From NCBI GenBank assembly GCA_903858935.1, contig CAIOKO010000186.1:1-32383 (forward strand): a stretch of 32,383 bases of DNA, read 5' to 3'. This stretch comes from an uncultured Schlesneria sp. GTDB lineage: Bacteria; Planctomycetota; Planctomycetia; Planctomycetales; Planctomycetaceae. The first letter of the stretch is position 1, and every line of letters starts with the position of its first letter. Below the pieces are notes generated by a model. That model saw only the letters and a program-made list of their open reading frames with translations, was not told the origin of the DNA and made no database searches. The position numbers were made by a program, and so were the translations under genes. Below, piece by piece: positions 7,273-16,433 of the stretch.

Positions 7273-9282
7273 ATGAAGTCCCTCCTCTTCCTTTGCGTGA
7301 TCGAATCGATGACGATGGTCGCCCTGGCTCAGCCTGGCTCTCTGCAAGATCTCGTCAGGAGACTACCGTCGTCGGATGGGGTCAAGATTTATCAGGCCAA
7401 AGAGATCATTACGCTTGACCCTGCAAAGCCGAAGGCGGACGCGGTTGCGGTGATTGGTGACCGGATTTATGGGGTTGGGACTCTGCAAGAACTTCTGAAG
7501 CAAGTCAACGACGACGCGTTAAGTCGACCTCAAATTGTTGAGACCTTTGCCGACCGCGTTATTGTCCCTGGGTTCATTTCCCAGCATGATCATCCATTAC
7601 TGGCGGCGCTGACGATGACGTCAGAGATCATTGCGATCGAAGATTGGGTATTACCGTCAGGAACAGTCCTCGCTGCGAAGGATCGCGATGAATATCTCGC
7701 ACGGCTTGCGGAGGCAGACCGCAAGCGACCTGACCCGAATGAACTGCTGCTGACATGGGGTTTCCATCATTATTTTCATGGAAAACTGACAATGTCCGAC
7801 CTGAATAAAATCTCTTCCACTCGTCCTATTATCGTCTGGCATCGTTCCGCTCACGAGGTGATTCTCAACACGGCAGCAAGCAAGAAGTTTGGAGTTACCA
7901 GGGAATGGTATGACACGCTGAACGCGTCTCAGAAACAGCAGTCAAACTTCGACGATGGCCACTACTGGGAGCAGGGAGTCTTTGGTGTACTCCCACTTCT
8001 CGGCAAAGCGATTGCATCGCCGAGACGCCTGCAGGATGGTCTGCGATTTGTAGAAGAATATCTGCATGCTAACGGTGTCACTCTTGGCTGTGAACCGGGT
8101 GGAGTTCTCTCGAAACCGATGCAGGACGCGCAGAACGCGCAGTTCGCCGACGCGGCAACGCCGTTCCGTTATTACTTTATCGCCGACGGGAAATCTCTGA
8201 CCGCGATGTACCCCGATGACCGAGTTATTAAAGAAACTCGAAAACTGAGCGACTGGGGATGGGGGAACACTGCCATTCTTCCCAGACAAGTGAAGCTGTT
8301 TGCTGACGGGGCAATTTTCTCACAGGCCATGCAGATGCGTGATGGGTATCTGGACGGCCATCAAGGGGAGTGGATGATGGATCTGGGCTTCTTCCAGCGA
8401 AGCTTCCGGGTCTACTGGGATGCGGACTATCAGATTCATGTCCATGTCAATGGCGATGCTGGACTCGACATGGTGCTGAACACGCTCGAAGAGAACATGC
8501 GACGCAAGCCACGCGTGAATCATCGAACGGTCATTGTCCACTTCGCGGTTTCAACGCCCCAGCAAGTCGAAAAAATTAAAGAGCTGAAAGCAATTGTCAG
8601 TGGTAATCCGTATTACACGACGGTTCTTGCAGATAATTACAGCAAGCAGGGACTGGGACCCGACCGAGCCGATTCGATGGTCAGACTTGGTGATGTCGAA
8701 CGAGCGGGAATCTCGTACTCGCTCCACTCCGATATGCCGATGGCACCCGCTCAACCGCTATTCCTGATGCACTGTGCCGTTAACCGGACGACGATTTCAG
8801 GGCGCGTGGCGGGACTCAATCAAAGGATCAGTCGCGAAGGAGCACTGCGCGCAGTGACGATCAATGCGGCCTACTCACTTCAAATGGAGAATGATGTTGG
8901 AAGTATCGTTCGCGGAAAACTCGCTAATTTCACGATCCTGAGCGAAAGCCCGGTGACCTGTGACGCCGCCAGAATCAAAGACATCAACATCCTGGGGACC
9001 ATCCACGAAGGACGAGTTTTCCCGGTTTCGAAACCAGAACAAGACCATTCACAGCGTGAACTGACACGTCGGGACAAACAACTGGCAGAAATCAAACGAT
9101 TGAATTTGCTCTACGAAGAGCGATTATCCCGAATGGATTCGCCAGCAAATGGTCCCGTATCGATTTTCGATTTTGTTCACCGAAACGAATCTGCGATCTG
9201 TGCTCCAGGATGTACGTGCGGCAGCGGGCTGTTAAAAGCACTGGCGGCTGGTTTCTCGATCGAGTCAACATCAAACGATTAA
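7273..9282 (+). CDS. Exported amidohydrolase, YtcJ-type, with Cys-containing C-terminal tail
   Basis: This encodes 669 residues. The ATG at 7273 is preferred to an in-frame start at 7210, because 7210 lies inside the palindromic element and 7273 begins a signal-like segment (MKSLLFLCVIESMTMVALAQ). Barrel entry is VPGFISQHDHP with metal ligands His105 and His107. Further ligands appear in HVHVNGDAGLD, VIVHFAVSTP and LHSDMPMAPAQP. It is a clear paralogue of the gene upstream but about 110 residues longer. The extra sequence is mostly a charged, probably coiled C-terminal region ending in AICAPGCTCGSGLLKALAAG, with three clustered cysteines. Substrate unknown. Tandem duplication followed by divergence is the likely origin. 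Confidence 0.88.
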   Translation: MKSLLFLCVIESMTMVALAQPGSLQDLVRRLPSSDGVKIYQAKEIITLDPAKPKADAVAVIGDRIYGVGTLQELLKQVNDDALSRPQIVETFADRVIVPGFISQHDHPLLAALTMTSEIIAIEDWVLPSGTVLAAKDRDEYLARLAEADRKRPDPNELLLTWGFHHYFHGKLTMSDLNKISSTRPIIVWHRSAHEVILNTAASKKFGVTREWYDTLNASQKQQSNFDDGHYWEQGVFGVLPLLGKAIASPRRLQDGLRFVEEYLHANGVTLGCEPGGVLSKPMQDAQNAQFADAATPFRYYFIADGKSLTAMYPDDRVIKETRKLSDWGWGNTAILPRQVKLFADGAIFSQAMQMRDGYLDGHQGEWMMDLGFFQRSFRVYWDADYQIHVHVNGDAGLDMVLNTLEENMRRKPRVNHRTVIVHFAVSTPQQVEKIKELKAIVSGNPYYTTVLADNYSKQGLGPDRADSMVRLGDVERAGISYSLHSDMPMAPAQPLFLMHCAVNRTTISGRVAGLNQRISREGALRAVTINAAYSLQMENDVGSIVRGKLANFTILSESPVTCDAARIKDINILGTIHEGRVFPVSKPEQDHSQRELTRRDKQLAEIKRLNLLYEERLSRMDSPANGPVSIFDFVHRNESAICAPGCTCGSGLLKALAAGFSIESTSND

Positions 9283-9503
9283 TGTCAGTCGAGCAGCTTC
9301 ACTGGAACCAATTTGGCTCGTGTGATGACTTCGCACTCCAGCAAGAATAAGTCAAATCGCGAATCGTTTTTTCGATTTCGGTGGTGGCGTCTGGGTAGTA
9401 GAAACAAACATGGTCTGGAAATCCTGGTTCCGGCGAGCCAGAATATTAGCCACGTCCTTTCTTTTGTTCGACAGCGATTCCGTCAATCGACAAAGGGGTT
9501 CTC

Positions 9504-11612
9504 ATGTCCAAGTTCAAATCGGAGCAAATTCGTAATATTGTTCTTGTTGGCCATGGAGCCGTCGGGAAGACGACTCTGGCAGATCAGATGCTCTTCAAGG
9601 CGGGCATCGGCTCGCGAGCTGGCTCGGTTGATGAGGGGACCAGTCAACTCGATACCGATGATGAGGCTCGTCAGCACCACTTTTCGATCTCGTCAGCAAT
9701 GGTCCATTTCGAGCACCACGGGCTACGCATGAATGTCATCGACACGCCGGGCTATCCTGATTTTGTGGGACAAGTCATCAGCGCCATCTGTGCCGCGGAA
9801 ACCGCGATCATCACGATTAGCGCCGCAGCGGGGATCGAAGCGAATACTCGTCGTACATTTGAGCTGGCGGGGAAAGCTCATCTCGCTCGATTCATCGCGA
9901 TTAATAAACTCGATCACGAGAGCGTCAATTTCGCAGAGCTGATCGAATCAATTCAGGAATCGTTCGGTCCCCAGTGCGTTCCAATTAACGTCCCTTGCGG
10001 CGCGGGAGCCAAGTTCCATGCAGTGAAAAGTACTCTGGCGTTGCATGTGGAACAGAATGGATCTGTCGTCGATCCGGCAGCTTATGGCTCAACAGTGATG
10101 GACATCATTGCCGAGACTGACGATGAATTGATGGAACGGTATCTGGATGGAAAAGAACTGACTGCTGATGAAGTGCTTGGCGGGGTTAATAAGGCGATCG
10201 GATCAGGAGCGTTGATTCCGATTGTCTGTCTTTGTGCAAAGTCCGGCATCGGTGTTAAAGAGCTGATGGATGCCTTGGCCGATTTTGCGCTCGCGCCAGG
10301 TGAACTTGTCCGGCATGCGACAGGAGAATCGGGTCAAGACATTGAAGTGAGCTCGACCGAAGACGCTCCATTTGTCGGACAGGTCTTCAAGACCAGGATC
10401 GATCCGTTTGTCTCGAAGATGAGTTTCATTCGAGTCCTTTCCGGTAAAATGACGAAGGATTCGACGGTTCGCGACATGCGGACGGGGCGAGGTATCAAGA
10501 TCCATCAGTTACTGGACGTCCAGGGTGGTCAGGTCGAAGCGGTGGATGAGGCCCATGCGGGTGACCTGGTTGTTGTCGCGAAGATCGACGAATTTCAGGT
10601 AGGCGACACGCTGGTTAATGGTGACCGGAGCGTCACGATGCCGTTGCTGGAGTTTCCCCGGCCGATGATTGGACTGGCGGTTGAGCCGAAAAGCCGTTCG
10701 GACCAGCAGAAGATTTCCGGCGCGTTACACAAAATCGAACAAGAAGACCCGACGTTCCGCATTACTCGCGATCCTCAGACACACGAAATGGTCATGCGCG
10801 GGATGAGCGATCTGCATCTGAAGATCGTTCAGGAGCGACTTCACAAGCGCGACAAAGTTGACGTGGTGACGCACGCGCCGAAGGTGCCCTATCGCGAAAC
10901 GATCGCTGGTCGCGCCGAAGGTTCATACCGTCATAAAAAGCAATCAGGCGGTTCGGGGCAGTTTGCTGAGGTCCACTTGCGCGTTTATGCGCTACCCCAG
11001 GAACTCGATCCGAAGACGTATTTCACTCGCGATCGATTCGAAAGCCTGCGGGATCACATATATGATCCTGAGTTGAATTTTGCGTTTCTGGATTGCGTGA
11101 CGGGAGGTTCTGTTCCGAATCAATTCATTCCGGCGGTGGAAAAGGGGATTCGTGACCGGATGGAACGAGGAGTCCTCGCGGGTTACCAGGTGCAGGATCT
11201 CGCGGTGGCGCTCTTTTTTGGCAAAGATCATCCGGTCGACAGTAATGAAGCAGCATTTCGTACGGCAGGCAGCAACTGTTTTCGCGATGTTTTCAAGCAA
11301 GCTAAGCCGTCACTGCTTGAACCGGTAATGCATCTGGAAATCACCGTTCCAGGCGAGAAACTGGGCGACATCACCAGTGACCTGAACACGCGTCGCGGTC
11401 GCATGGAGGGGATGGATTCATTGCCCGGTGGGATGCAAGTCGTTCATGCCAGGGCCCCGTTGGCCGAACTGATGACTTACGCGCGGTCGCTGTCGAGCAT
11501 GACGGGTGGTCAGGGGTCGTATTCGATGGAGTTCAGCCATTACGAACAGGTTCCCTCGAACGAACAGCATAAGATTATTGAGAACGCGCTGATTCAAGCA
11601 GATGAGGAGTGA
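9504..11612 (+). CDS. Divergent elongation factor G-like GTPase
   Basis: This encodes 702 residues, full EF-G length. The ATG at 9504 has AAAGGGG six bases upstream. The G domain shows GHGAVGKTT (G1, residues 16-24), DTPGYPDF (G3, from Asp80) and INKLDH (G4). Domains II to V follow in the normal order, with FPRPMIGLAVEPKSRSD opening domain III and a KKQSGGSGQFAEV segment in domain IV. The canonical switch I sequence ERGITI is replaced by RQHHFSIS (residues 56-63), so the effector Thr is not in its usual context. This places it with the EF-G-like/FusA2 proteins rather than the main translocase. It acts in the cytoplasm, probably on ribosomes. Monocistronic: 221 bp upstream gap and a terminator downstream. 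Confidence 0.9.
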   Translation: MSKFKSEQIRNIVLVGHGAVGKTTLADQMLFKAGIGSRAGSVDEGTSQLDTDDEARQHHFSISSAMVHFEHHGLRMNVIDTPGYPDFVGQVISAICAAETAIITISAAAGIEANTRRTFELAGKAHLARFIAINKLDHESVNFAELIESIQESFGPQCVPINVPCGAGAKFHAVKSTLALHVEQNGSVVDPAAYGSTVMDIIAETDDELMERYLDGKELTADEVLGGVNKAIGSGALIPIVCLCAKSGIGVKELMDALADFALAPGELVRHATGESGQDIEVSSTEDAPFVGQVFKTRIDPFVSKMSFIRVLSGKMTKDSTVRDMRTGRGIKIHQLLDVQGGQVEAVDEAHAGDLVVVAKIDEFQVGDTLVNGDRSVTMPLLEFPRPMIGLAVEPKSRSDQQKISGALHKIEQEDPTFRITRDPQTHEMVMRGMSDLHLKIVQERLHKRDKVDVVTHAPKVPYRETIAGRAEGSYRHKKQSGGSGQFAEVHLRVYALPQELDPKTYFTRDRFESLRDHIYDPELNFAFLDCVTGGSVPNQFIPAVEKGIRDRMERGVLAGYQVQDLAVALFFGKDHPVDSNEAAFRTAGSNCFRDVFKQAKPSLLEPVMHLEITVPGEKLGDITSDLNTRRGRMEGMDSLPGGMQVVHARAPLAELMTYARSLSSMTGGQGSYSMEFSHYEQVPSNEQHKIIENALIQADEE

Positions 11613-11957
11613 AGGTCGGCGTCGAGAATGTTTGTGACAAATACCCGAGGTGACCTTCCTGGTCAAACCCGCAGGCAGCGGCGCAGTCTGATCGGCGTTC
11701 AGCCGATTTTTTCGGATGTCGTTGGGCGACCGATCGCAATTGCCTCACTACAAATGACGCCTCGGTTTGCCTGTGACGCTCCGTTCACGCCCGCATCTTT
11801 TCGAGGCGAGTTTAAAGGAACATACGCCACATATGATTGTTTCCAACCACAAGTAGCACCATTACTCGGACGCCCGTCTGAAGAACGAACCGACAACGAA
11901 TTTGAAAACGTCTATGTTTTCGGATTCGATTCGTCGGTAAACGAGTTTCATAACTCA
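11613..11957. other. 345-bp gap with one terminator and no convincing gene
   Basis: Apart from the hairpin at 11691-11712, nothing coding is supported. A plus-strand frame across 11628-12119 has no recognisable domain and runs antisense through the small minus-strand gene at 11958-12164, so it is treated as a shadow. Confidence 0.5.
11691..11712 (+). terminator. Intrinsic terminator of the EF-G-like gene
   Basis: The stem ATCGGC / GCCGAT encloses the loop GTTCA and is followed directly by a run of six T (11707-11712). It lies 78 bases after the EF-G-like stop codon. The stem is short but GC-rich, and the T run is continuous. Confidence 0.75.
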
Positions 11958-12164
11958 TTAGCCAACCGCCGCAGCCGCCCCAGCCTTCTGATCGAGCATG
12001 GCAACAAGATGGCGAATCTCGGTCAGTTCATCGGCCCGTTCTACCTCGGCTTTATCAGGAGTTTCGCGGATTTCGAGCATGCGACTGCTACGGACATATC
12101 GCAAACCACGCAGCAGTAATTCGCGTTGGCGCTCCGTCAGTTCCAGATGCATTAAGTCACTCAT
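11958..12164 (-). CDS. Small hypothetical protein, planctomycete-style, LTERQRELLLRGL motif
   Basis: This encodes 68 residues from the ATG at 12164, which is preceded by AGGA about 11 bases upstream; an in-frame TTG at 12182 is less likely. The sequence MSDLMHLELTERQRELLLRG begins a helical, charged protein with RYVRSSRMLEIRETP in the middle and a low-complexity end (AGAAAAVG). No signal peptide, metal site or nucleic-acid-binding motif can be named. The conserved-looking N-terminus resembles small proteins I recall from other planctomycetes. It is monocistronic and points away from the MarR operon. Function unknown. Confidence 0.65.
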   Translation of the reverse strand: MSDLMHLELTERQRELLLRGLRYVRSSRMLEIRETPDKAEVERADELTEIRHLVAMLDQKAGAAAAVG

Positions 12165-12302
12165 AGGGTTCTTGTCCTGCAAACGATGAGGCCGATGGCT
12201 TTTCGTCCAATGCGAAAACGAGTTTCCGGCGTTAAAGAATGCTACTCGCGCCGTATTCGGATCTCAAGTTAATTATGTGCCAAGTCATATCTCGTCCCCA
12301 AT

Positions 12303-12333
12303 ATCGGCAGATTGACCGGCAAAAATTGCCGAT
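12303..12333. other. Overlapping alternative hairpins upstream of the marR operon
   Basis: ATCGGCA (12303-12309) can pair with TGCCGAT (12327-12333). CGGCAA (12317-12322) can instead pair with TTGCCG (12326-12331) across a three-base loop. The two structures exclude each other, as in an attenuator, but no leader peptide or T run accompanies them. Confidence 0.25.
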
Positions 12334-12490
12334 TCTCGAATCGCCGTTGTTTTGGTTACGACCGACCAGATTTGCGTGCATTCATGGTGCCTGGTCGACT
12401 CTAACAACCAAGCGGGCTTTAAGTCTTAGCTGAATTCTTCGGGTCATTCCGAAAATTCCTTCAGATGCGAACGAATTCGGGACGAATCAT

Positions 12491-12507
12491 TGAGTTACCG
12501 CAACTCA
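12491..12507. promoter_or_regulatory. Candidate MarR-type operator upstream of the MarR-TolC-HlyD genes
   Basis: TGAGTT-N5-AACTCA is a perfect 17-bp palindrome, 114 bases before the marR start codon. MarR-family regulators typically bind palindromes of this length in their own promoter region. It is the clearest palindrome in the 457-bp gap 12165-12621, which otherwise holds no gene. Assignment to the adjacent regulator is inference. Confidence 0.35.
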
Positions 12508-12621
12508 GTACGTGGAAACTGGGGCCCTTGATTGCGCCAGCCTGAGGCCACCTGGATTGGTTCCACTGAGATGCCCATTCAATGAAATCGACCGCATGAT
12601 TGTGACTTTGAGGAGTACTTG

Positions 12622-13281
12622 ATGGACCTGGCCGACCCTGCGCGGAACGAGAACTTCCTGACGAATTCGACCACCTTGCTGGATACACTTTTGCGGGTAT
12701 CGCAGATCGTGCGCGTGCGCTTCAACGAATGGTTGGCAGAGTTTGATCTGAATGATGGTCGTTATACGGTCCTGCAGACTCTGGCAACGGCCGGCAACAA
12801 TGGATTCTCGCAAGCAGAACTGGCTGAACGACTTGGGCAATCGGAATCGAATGTCAGTACTTTAATCGAGCGAATGCAGCGAGATGGATTGGTTGATCGA
12901 TCGCGTAGCGAAGCCGATCGGCGAAAGCGAGTTCTACTGATCAGTTCACGTGGCCGCTTGGCCTTGGATGACGTCGATGAACGGCGCTCGCAGTGGACCG
13001 CTCGATTATTCAAAGAGATGACCGTTGTCGATTCGACTCAGTTAGTATCACTGTTAAACCAGCTTGGCCAGGTTTTGAAGTCGGCATCCTTGAGCCATAA
13101 CAAGTTTGAAACAAGAACGAACGCACACGGGTTCGTCGAAGGTCAAGCTTCAACCACCGTGATGTTTCACAGCGAAGATCCGATCGACAATCCCGGTTCG
13201 CCTCAATTTGCACTGCAGCAAATGCTTCTCGCTCTCAGCGTTCATGCAAGCACGGAATCTGCGGAAAAGGAAGTGGCATGA
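12622..13281 (+). CDS. MarR-family transcriptional regulator with extended C-terminus
   Basis: This encodes 219 residues. The ATG at 12622 is chosen over the adjacent TTG because AGGAG (12611-12615) sits six bases before it. The winged helix-turn-helix covers about residues 45-115: YTVLQTLATAG, then the recognition region FSQAELAERLGQSESNVSTL and the wing DGLVDRSRSEADRRKR, whose DRR-containing wing is typical of MarR. The last 60 or so residues extend beyond a usual 140-160 residue MarR protein and contain no recognised domain. It overlaps the TolC-like gene by four bases (ATGA), so the two are translationally coupled. A likely role is to control this export operon in response to a small molecule, with autoregulation through the palindrome at 12491. 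Confidence 0.9.
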   Translation: MDLADPARNENFLTNSTTLLDTLLRVSQIVRVRFNEWLAEFDLNDGRYTVLQTLATAGNNGFSQAELAERLGQSESNVSTLIERMQRDGLVDRSRSEADRRKRVLLISSRGRLALDDVDERRSQWTARLFKEMTVVDSTQLVSLLNQLGQVLKSASLSHNKFETRTNAHGFVEGQASTTVMFHSEDPIDNPGSPQFALQQMLLALSVHASTESAEKEVA

Positions 13282-16200
13282 GAAACGACTCCACTCCGAC
13301 TGGACGATGTTGGCTGGTTTTTGCCGTATGTACAGGGATGCTGTGCAGCGGTTGTTCGCGCAGTTTCTGGCGGAGCCAGGCTGATTTCGATGGGTATAAT
13401 TTGCTCAGTCAGAAGCAATTTCACCCGCTTTGGGTATTACCCCGCACGTCTGTCGAGCCCGACCCGCGAAGTCGTTTCTATGATCCAGATGACCGTGATA
13501 AGCCGCCGCTTCCACCGGATGACCCGTCCGCAGCCCGTTATATGCAATGGGTCAACGGAATGCGCGGTTATAAGAGCTGGCACACGTTTGGCCAGAATAT
13601 GACCGTCGAAAATCCCCAGTGGCTGGAGCAGTTTGGGCTCGCCCCCGATACGTTTCACGATAGTTACATGTTGTCGGATGGTTTGACCTACGGGACCGAT
13701 CTGGCAGCACTGCCGACCGGGGACACGACCAGAATGGTCCCGACCATTGATAACCTGACACTGGCACAGACGATTGAACTTGCCAGCATTCACAGTCGCG
13801 ATTACCAGACGCAAATTGAAAGCCTGTTTGAGTCGGCGTTACAACTGTCACTGGACCAGTTCCAGTTCCAGGCCCGATTTCTGTTCGGCAGGGCACCCGT
13901 AGCGCCGTCGGCATCCCTGCCGGGGACAACGGTCCCGACGGGAATTTTGAATACTTCGGCAGTTCCAGGAACGAACAACGGATACGCCTTTAATACGGCG
14001 GCAGGGGTGAGTCAGGTCTTGCCGACCGGCGGACAATGGATTGTCGGGATCGCCAACAACACCTTATGGCTGTTTTCGGGCGGATCGCACCAAACAGCGT
14101 CGCAATCGTTATTGTCTTATTCACTGGTCCAGCCGTTACTGTCTGGTGCGGGAAGGAAGTTTTTCCTGGAAAACCTGACATTCAGCGAGCGTAAAGTCCT
14201 ATACGATGTTCGAACGCTGGCTCGTTATCGCAAGCTGTTTTTTGCCGATACCGTCGTCAATGCCGGTGGGGGGTCTGTCAGTTCACCACAGGCGATTTCG
14301 GCATCGACAGGGGCATCGGTCTCAAACCCGGCGGTCATCAGTACCAATGCGGGTGTTAATATCGCGGCAGGAAGCACGTCCGGATCGACTGCGGCCAACG
14401 CATTGACATCGGCGGGATATTACGGACTGTTATTCCAGTTACAGCAGGTTCTCAATCAGCACGAAAACGTGGAATTATTTCGCGTTCAAGCCGACCGTTT
14501 GCAGGAGCTGGTGGCCCAGACGCCCTTTCGACGACTACCGGAAGGGGCATTTCCGGACGGCATTAAATTTCCTGAAGGACTTAGAAACAAGATCGACTAT
14601 TCACCGCAAGGTCGCCGCCTGCGCTGGAAGGATGCGGAGCCGATGTCGGAACGTGAACGTGAGCAACTGCTCGCGCTCAACGACGACACCGATTATCAGA
14701 ATGCCATTGTCGAATTGTTCGAACAATTGAAGGTTGGAGTCACGACACTGGATTTCCTGCAGGTCGCAACCAATTTGACAAATGCCGAATTGGCGGAACG
14801 AAGATTGAGGTTGGCTTTCGATGATGAAATCGACCAATTCAAGTTCTTTCTTGGTCTTCCGATCGATATGCAAATCACAATCGACCGGACGATGCTCAAG
14901 CCGTTCGAATTGACAGACCCCAAACTGATCGCGGCGGAAAAGGGGATCGTCAATATGGTTAAGGCGATTTCTCGTCCAGACGATGCGGCTCCGAAATTGG
15001 AAGAGCTGAGATTTCTCGTTGATCGATTCGCTCAGACGGTCGACCGATTACGCACGGAAGGGATCGAAGTCCTTAAAGACGACTTCCGTCGCGTCGAGGC
15101 AAATATGCCAAACCGGTTGTCGATGTTGTTATGGGACGAGTCAAAAGAAGTGGTGGAATCAACGTTTCAACGTGATCGCCTCATTTTTGCTAATGTTCAA
15201 TCCAGTTTTGACGAGGTTGCTCGCCAGGTCGATGAATGGGCAGAGTTATTGAAAAAACCTGAATTGACACCAAACGAGCGAAGCGCAATTCTGGGTGCAA
15301 TTAAGGACAATCGGGAAGAACTGTTACTGGTCGTGCAAAACCTGCGAGTGCTACAAACGGGCCTTCGATCGGAACTGATTACGCTGCAGAAGTTTGACAT
15401 GACGCTGGAAGAAGCGGTCGAACAAGCGCTGGAACATCGCCTGGACCTGATGAATGCCAAAGCAAAGGTCATGGATTCACGGCGTAATGTGGAAGTCGCC
15501 GCGAATCGCCTGGAAGCAATTTTGAACGTCGTTGGCCAGGGGAGTTTGAATACAATTCCAGGGGGAAGCCACCCGCTCGACTTCAACAAAGCGAGCAGCT
15601 CGTTTCAAGTTGGTCTGCAGATGACCGCACCACTTGATCAGGTTCAGGTCCGAAATGCCTATCGAGCGGCGATCGTGAGCTATCAGCAACAGCGTCGCGC
15701 ATACATGCTTCTCGAAGATCAGGTGAAATACGATATTCGGACAAGTTGGCGGCAATTAAGGTTGAATCAGCAGAACTTTGAGCTTACACGGAAATTTCTG
15801 CGCCAAGCAGCGCTTCAGTTTGATATTAACGTGGCGAACAATCTTAATCCGAAACAACAAATCGCCGGTCAAGCGGGGACGACAAACCTTGGTCAGACGG
15901 GACTTAATCTGATCCAGGCTTTGGGTTCGCTGTTGACGGCCCAAAACAATTTGATCCAATATTGGGTCTCGTACGAGCGAAATAGGATTAACATTTACCG
16001 CGATATGGATATCATGCAGATTGACGAACGGGGCCTCTGGATCGACCCGCTATACCAGAACCTCGGCGGCAACGATTCGTCGTCCTACCAGAACGGACCT
16101 GCCCATGACATCCCACCAGAACCCGCAGAAGCAAAATCTCGCTCCAAACGGAGCGTTCACCCCGGAATCGTCCGCATCGGAGCATTCGCGCCAGCTGGCG

Positions 16201-16433
16201 AAACCAACTCGAAAATGGAATCGCGGGCTGCTGCTCGCGGGACTGGCAGTAGTGGCCGTACTCGGTTGGCCCCAGATGAGATTCGCCTGGTCTCAGATCG
16301 CCGCGTCGATGACGCGGACGCCAGATCAGACGGAGGGCTTAGTGATCGAGACAGCGAAGAAGGGGCCGTTCCAGATTACGGTCGTCGAGAAGGGAACTCT
16401 CGACAGTATGAAGAACGCCGTTCTGACAAGTAA
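13278..16433 (+). CDS. TolC-like outer-membrane efflux protein, unusually long, probable lipoprotein
   Basis: This encodes 1051 residues, about twice the usual TolC length. The N-terminus CWLVFAVCTGMLCSGCSRS is a signal peptide with a probable lipidated Cys, although the residue at -3 is unusual. Low-complexity Ser/Thr/Ala-rich stretches lie around residues 210-235 and 340-375. The efflux repeat is clearest from about residue 708 (TLEEAVEQALEHRLDLMNAK) to 925, with LQMTAPLDQVQVRNAYRAA and long helices rich in Gln and Arg. The recognisable protein ends near IDERGLWIDPLYQNL. The last 109 codons (after 16105) overlap the HlyD-like gene in another frame and form an Arg/Ser/Asp/Gly-rich tail, so the native stop may have been lost. 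It would provide the outer-membrane channel for the HlyD/ABC exporter. Confidence 0.88.
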   Translation: MRNDSTPTGRCWLVFAVCTGMLCSGCSRSFWRSQADFDGYNLLSQKQFHPLWVLPRTSVEPDPRSRFYDPDDRDKPPLPPDDPSAARYMQWVNGMRGYKSWHTFGQNMTVENPQWLEQFGLAPDTFHDSYMLSDGLTYGTDLAALPTGDTTRMVPTIDNLTLAQTIELASIHSRDYQTQIESLFESALQLSLDQFQFQARFLFGRAPVAPSASLPGTTVPTGILNTSAVPGTNNGYAFNTAAGVSQVLPTGGQWIVGIANNTLWLFSGGSHQTASQSLLSYSLVQPLLSGAGRKFFLENLTFSERKVLYDVRTLARYRKLFFADTVVNAGGGSVSSPQAISASTGASVSNPAVISTNAGVNIAAGSTSGSTAANALTSAGYYGLLFQLQQVLNQHENVELFRVQADRLQELVAQTPFRRLPEGAFPDGIKFPEGLRNKIDYSPQGRRLRWKDAEPMSEREREQLLALNDDTDYQNAIVELFEQLKVGVTTLDFLQVATNLTNAELAERRLRLAFDDEIDQFKFFLGLPIDMQITIDRTMLKPFELTDPKLIAAEKGIVNMVKAISRPDDAAPKLEELRFLVDRFAQTVDRLRTEGIEVLKDDFRRVEANMPNRLSMLLWDESKEVVESTFQRDRLIFANVQSSFDEVARQVDEWAELLKKPELTPNERSAILGAIKDNREELLLVVQNLRVLQTGLRSELITLQKFDMTLEEAVEQALEHRLDLMNAKAKVMDSRRNVEVAANRLEAILNVVGQGSLNTIPGGSHPLDFNKASSSFQVGLQMTAPLDQVQVRNAYRAAIVSYQQQRRAYMLLEDQVKYDIRTSWRQLRLNQQNFELTRKFLRQAALQFDINVANNLNPKQQIAGQAGTTNLGQTGLNLIQALGSLLTAQNNLIQYWVSYERNRINIYRDMDIMQIDERGLWIDPLYQNLGGNDSSSYQNGPAHDIPPEPAEAKSRSKRSVHPGIVRIGAFAPAGETNSKMESRAAARGTGSSGRTRLAPDEIRLVSDRRVDDADARSDGGLSDRDSEEGAVPDYGRREGNSRQYEERRSDK

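Noticed and set aside
11628-12119. 163-residue plus-strand ORF
   Set aside because: No domain, unusual composition, begins at the preceding gene's terminator region and runs antisense through the better supported gene at 11958-12164.
16021-16104. Upstream TTG start for the HlyD-like protein
   Set aside because: It adds 28 residues with no family character inside the TolC-like gene; the ATG at 16105 gives a normal adaptor N-terminus.
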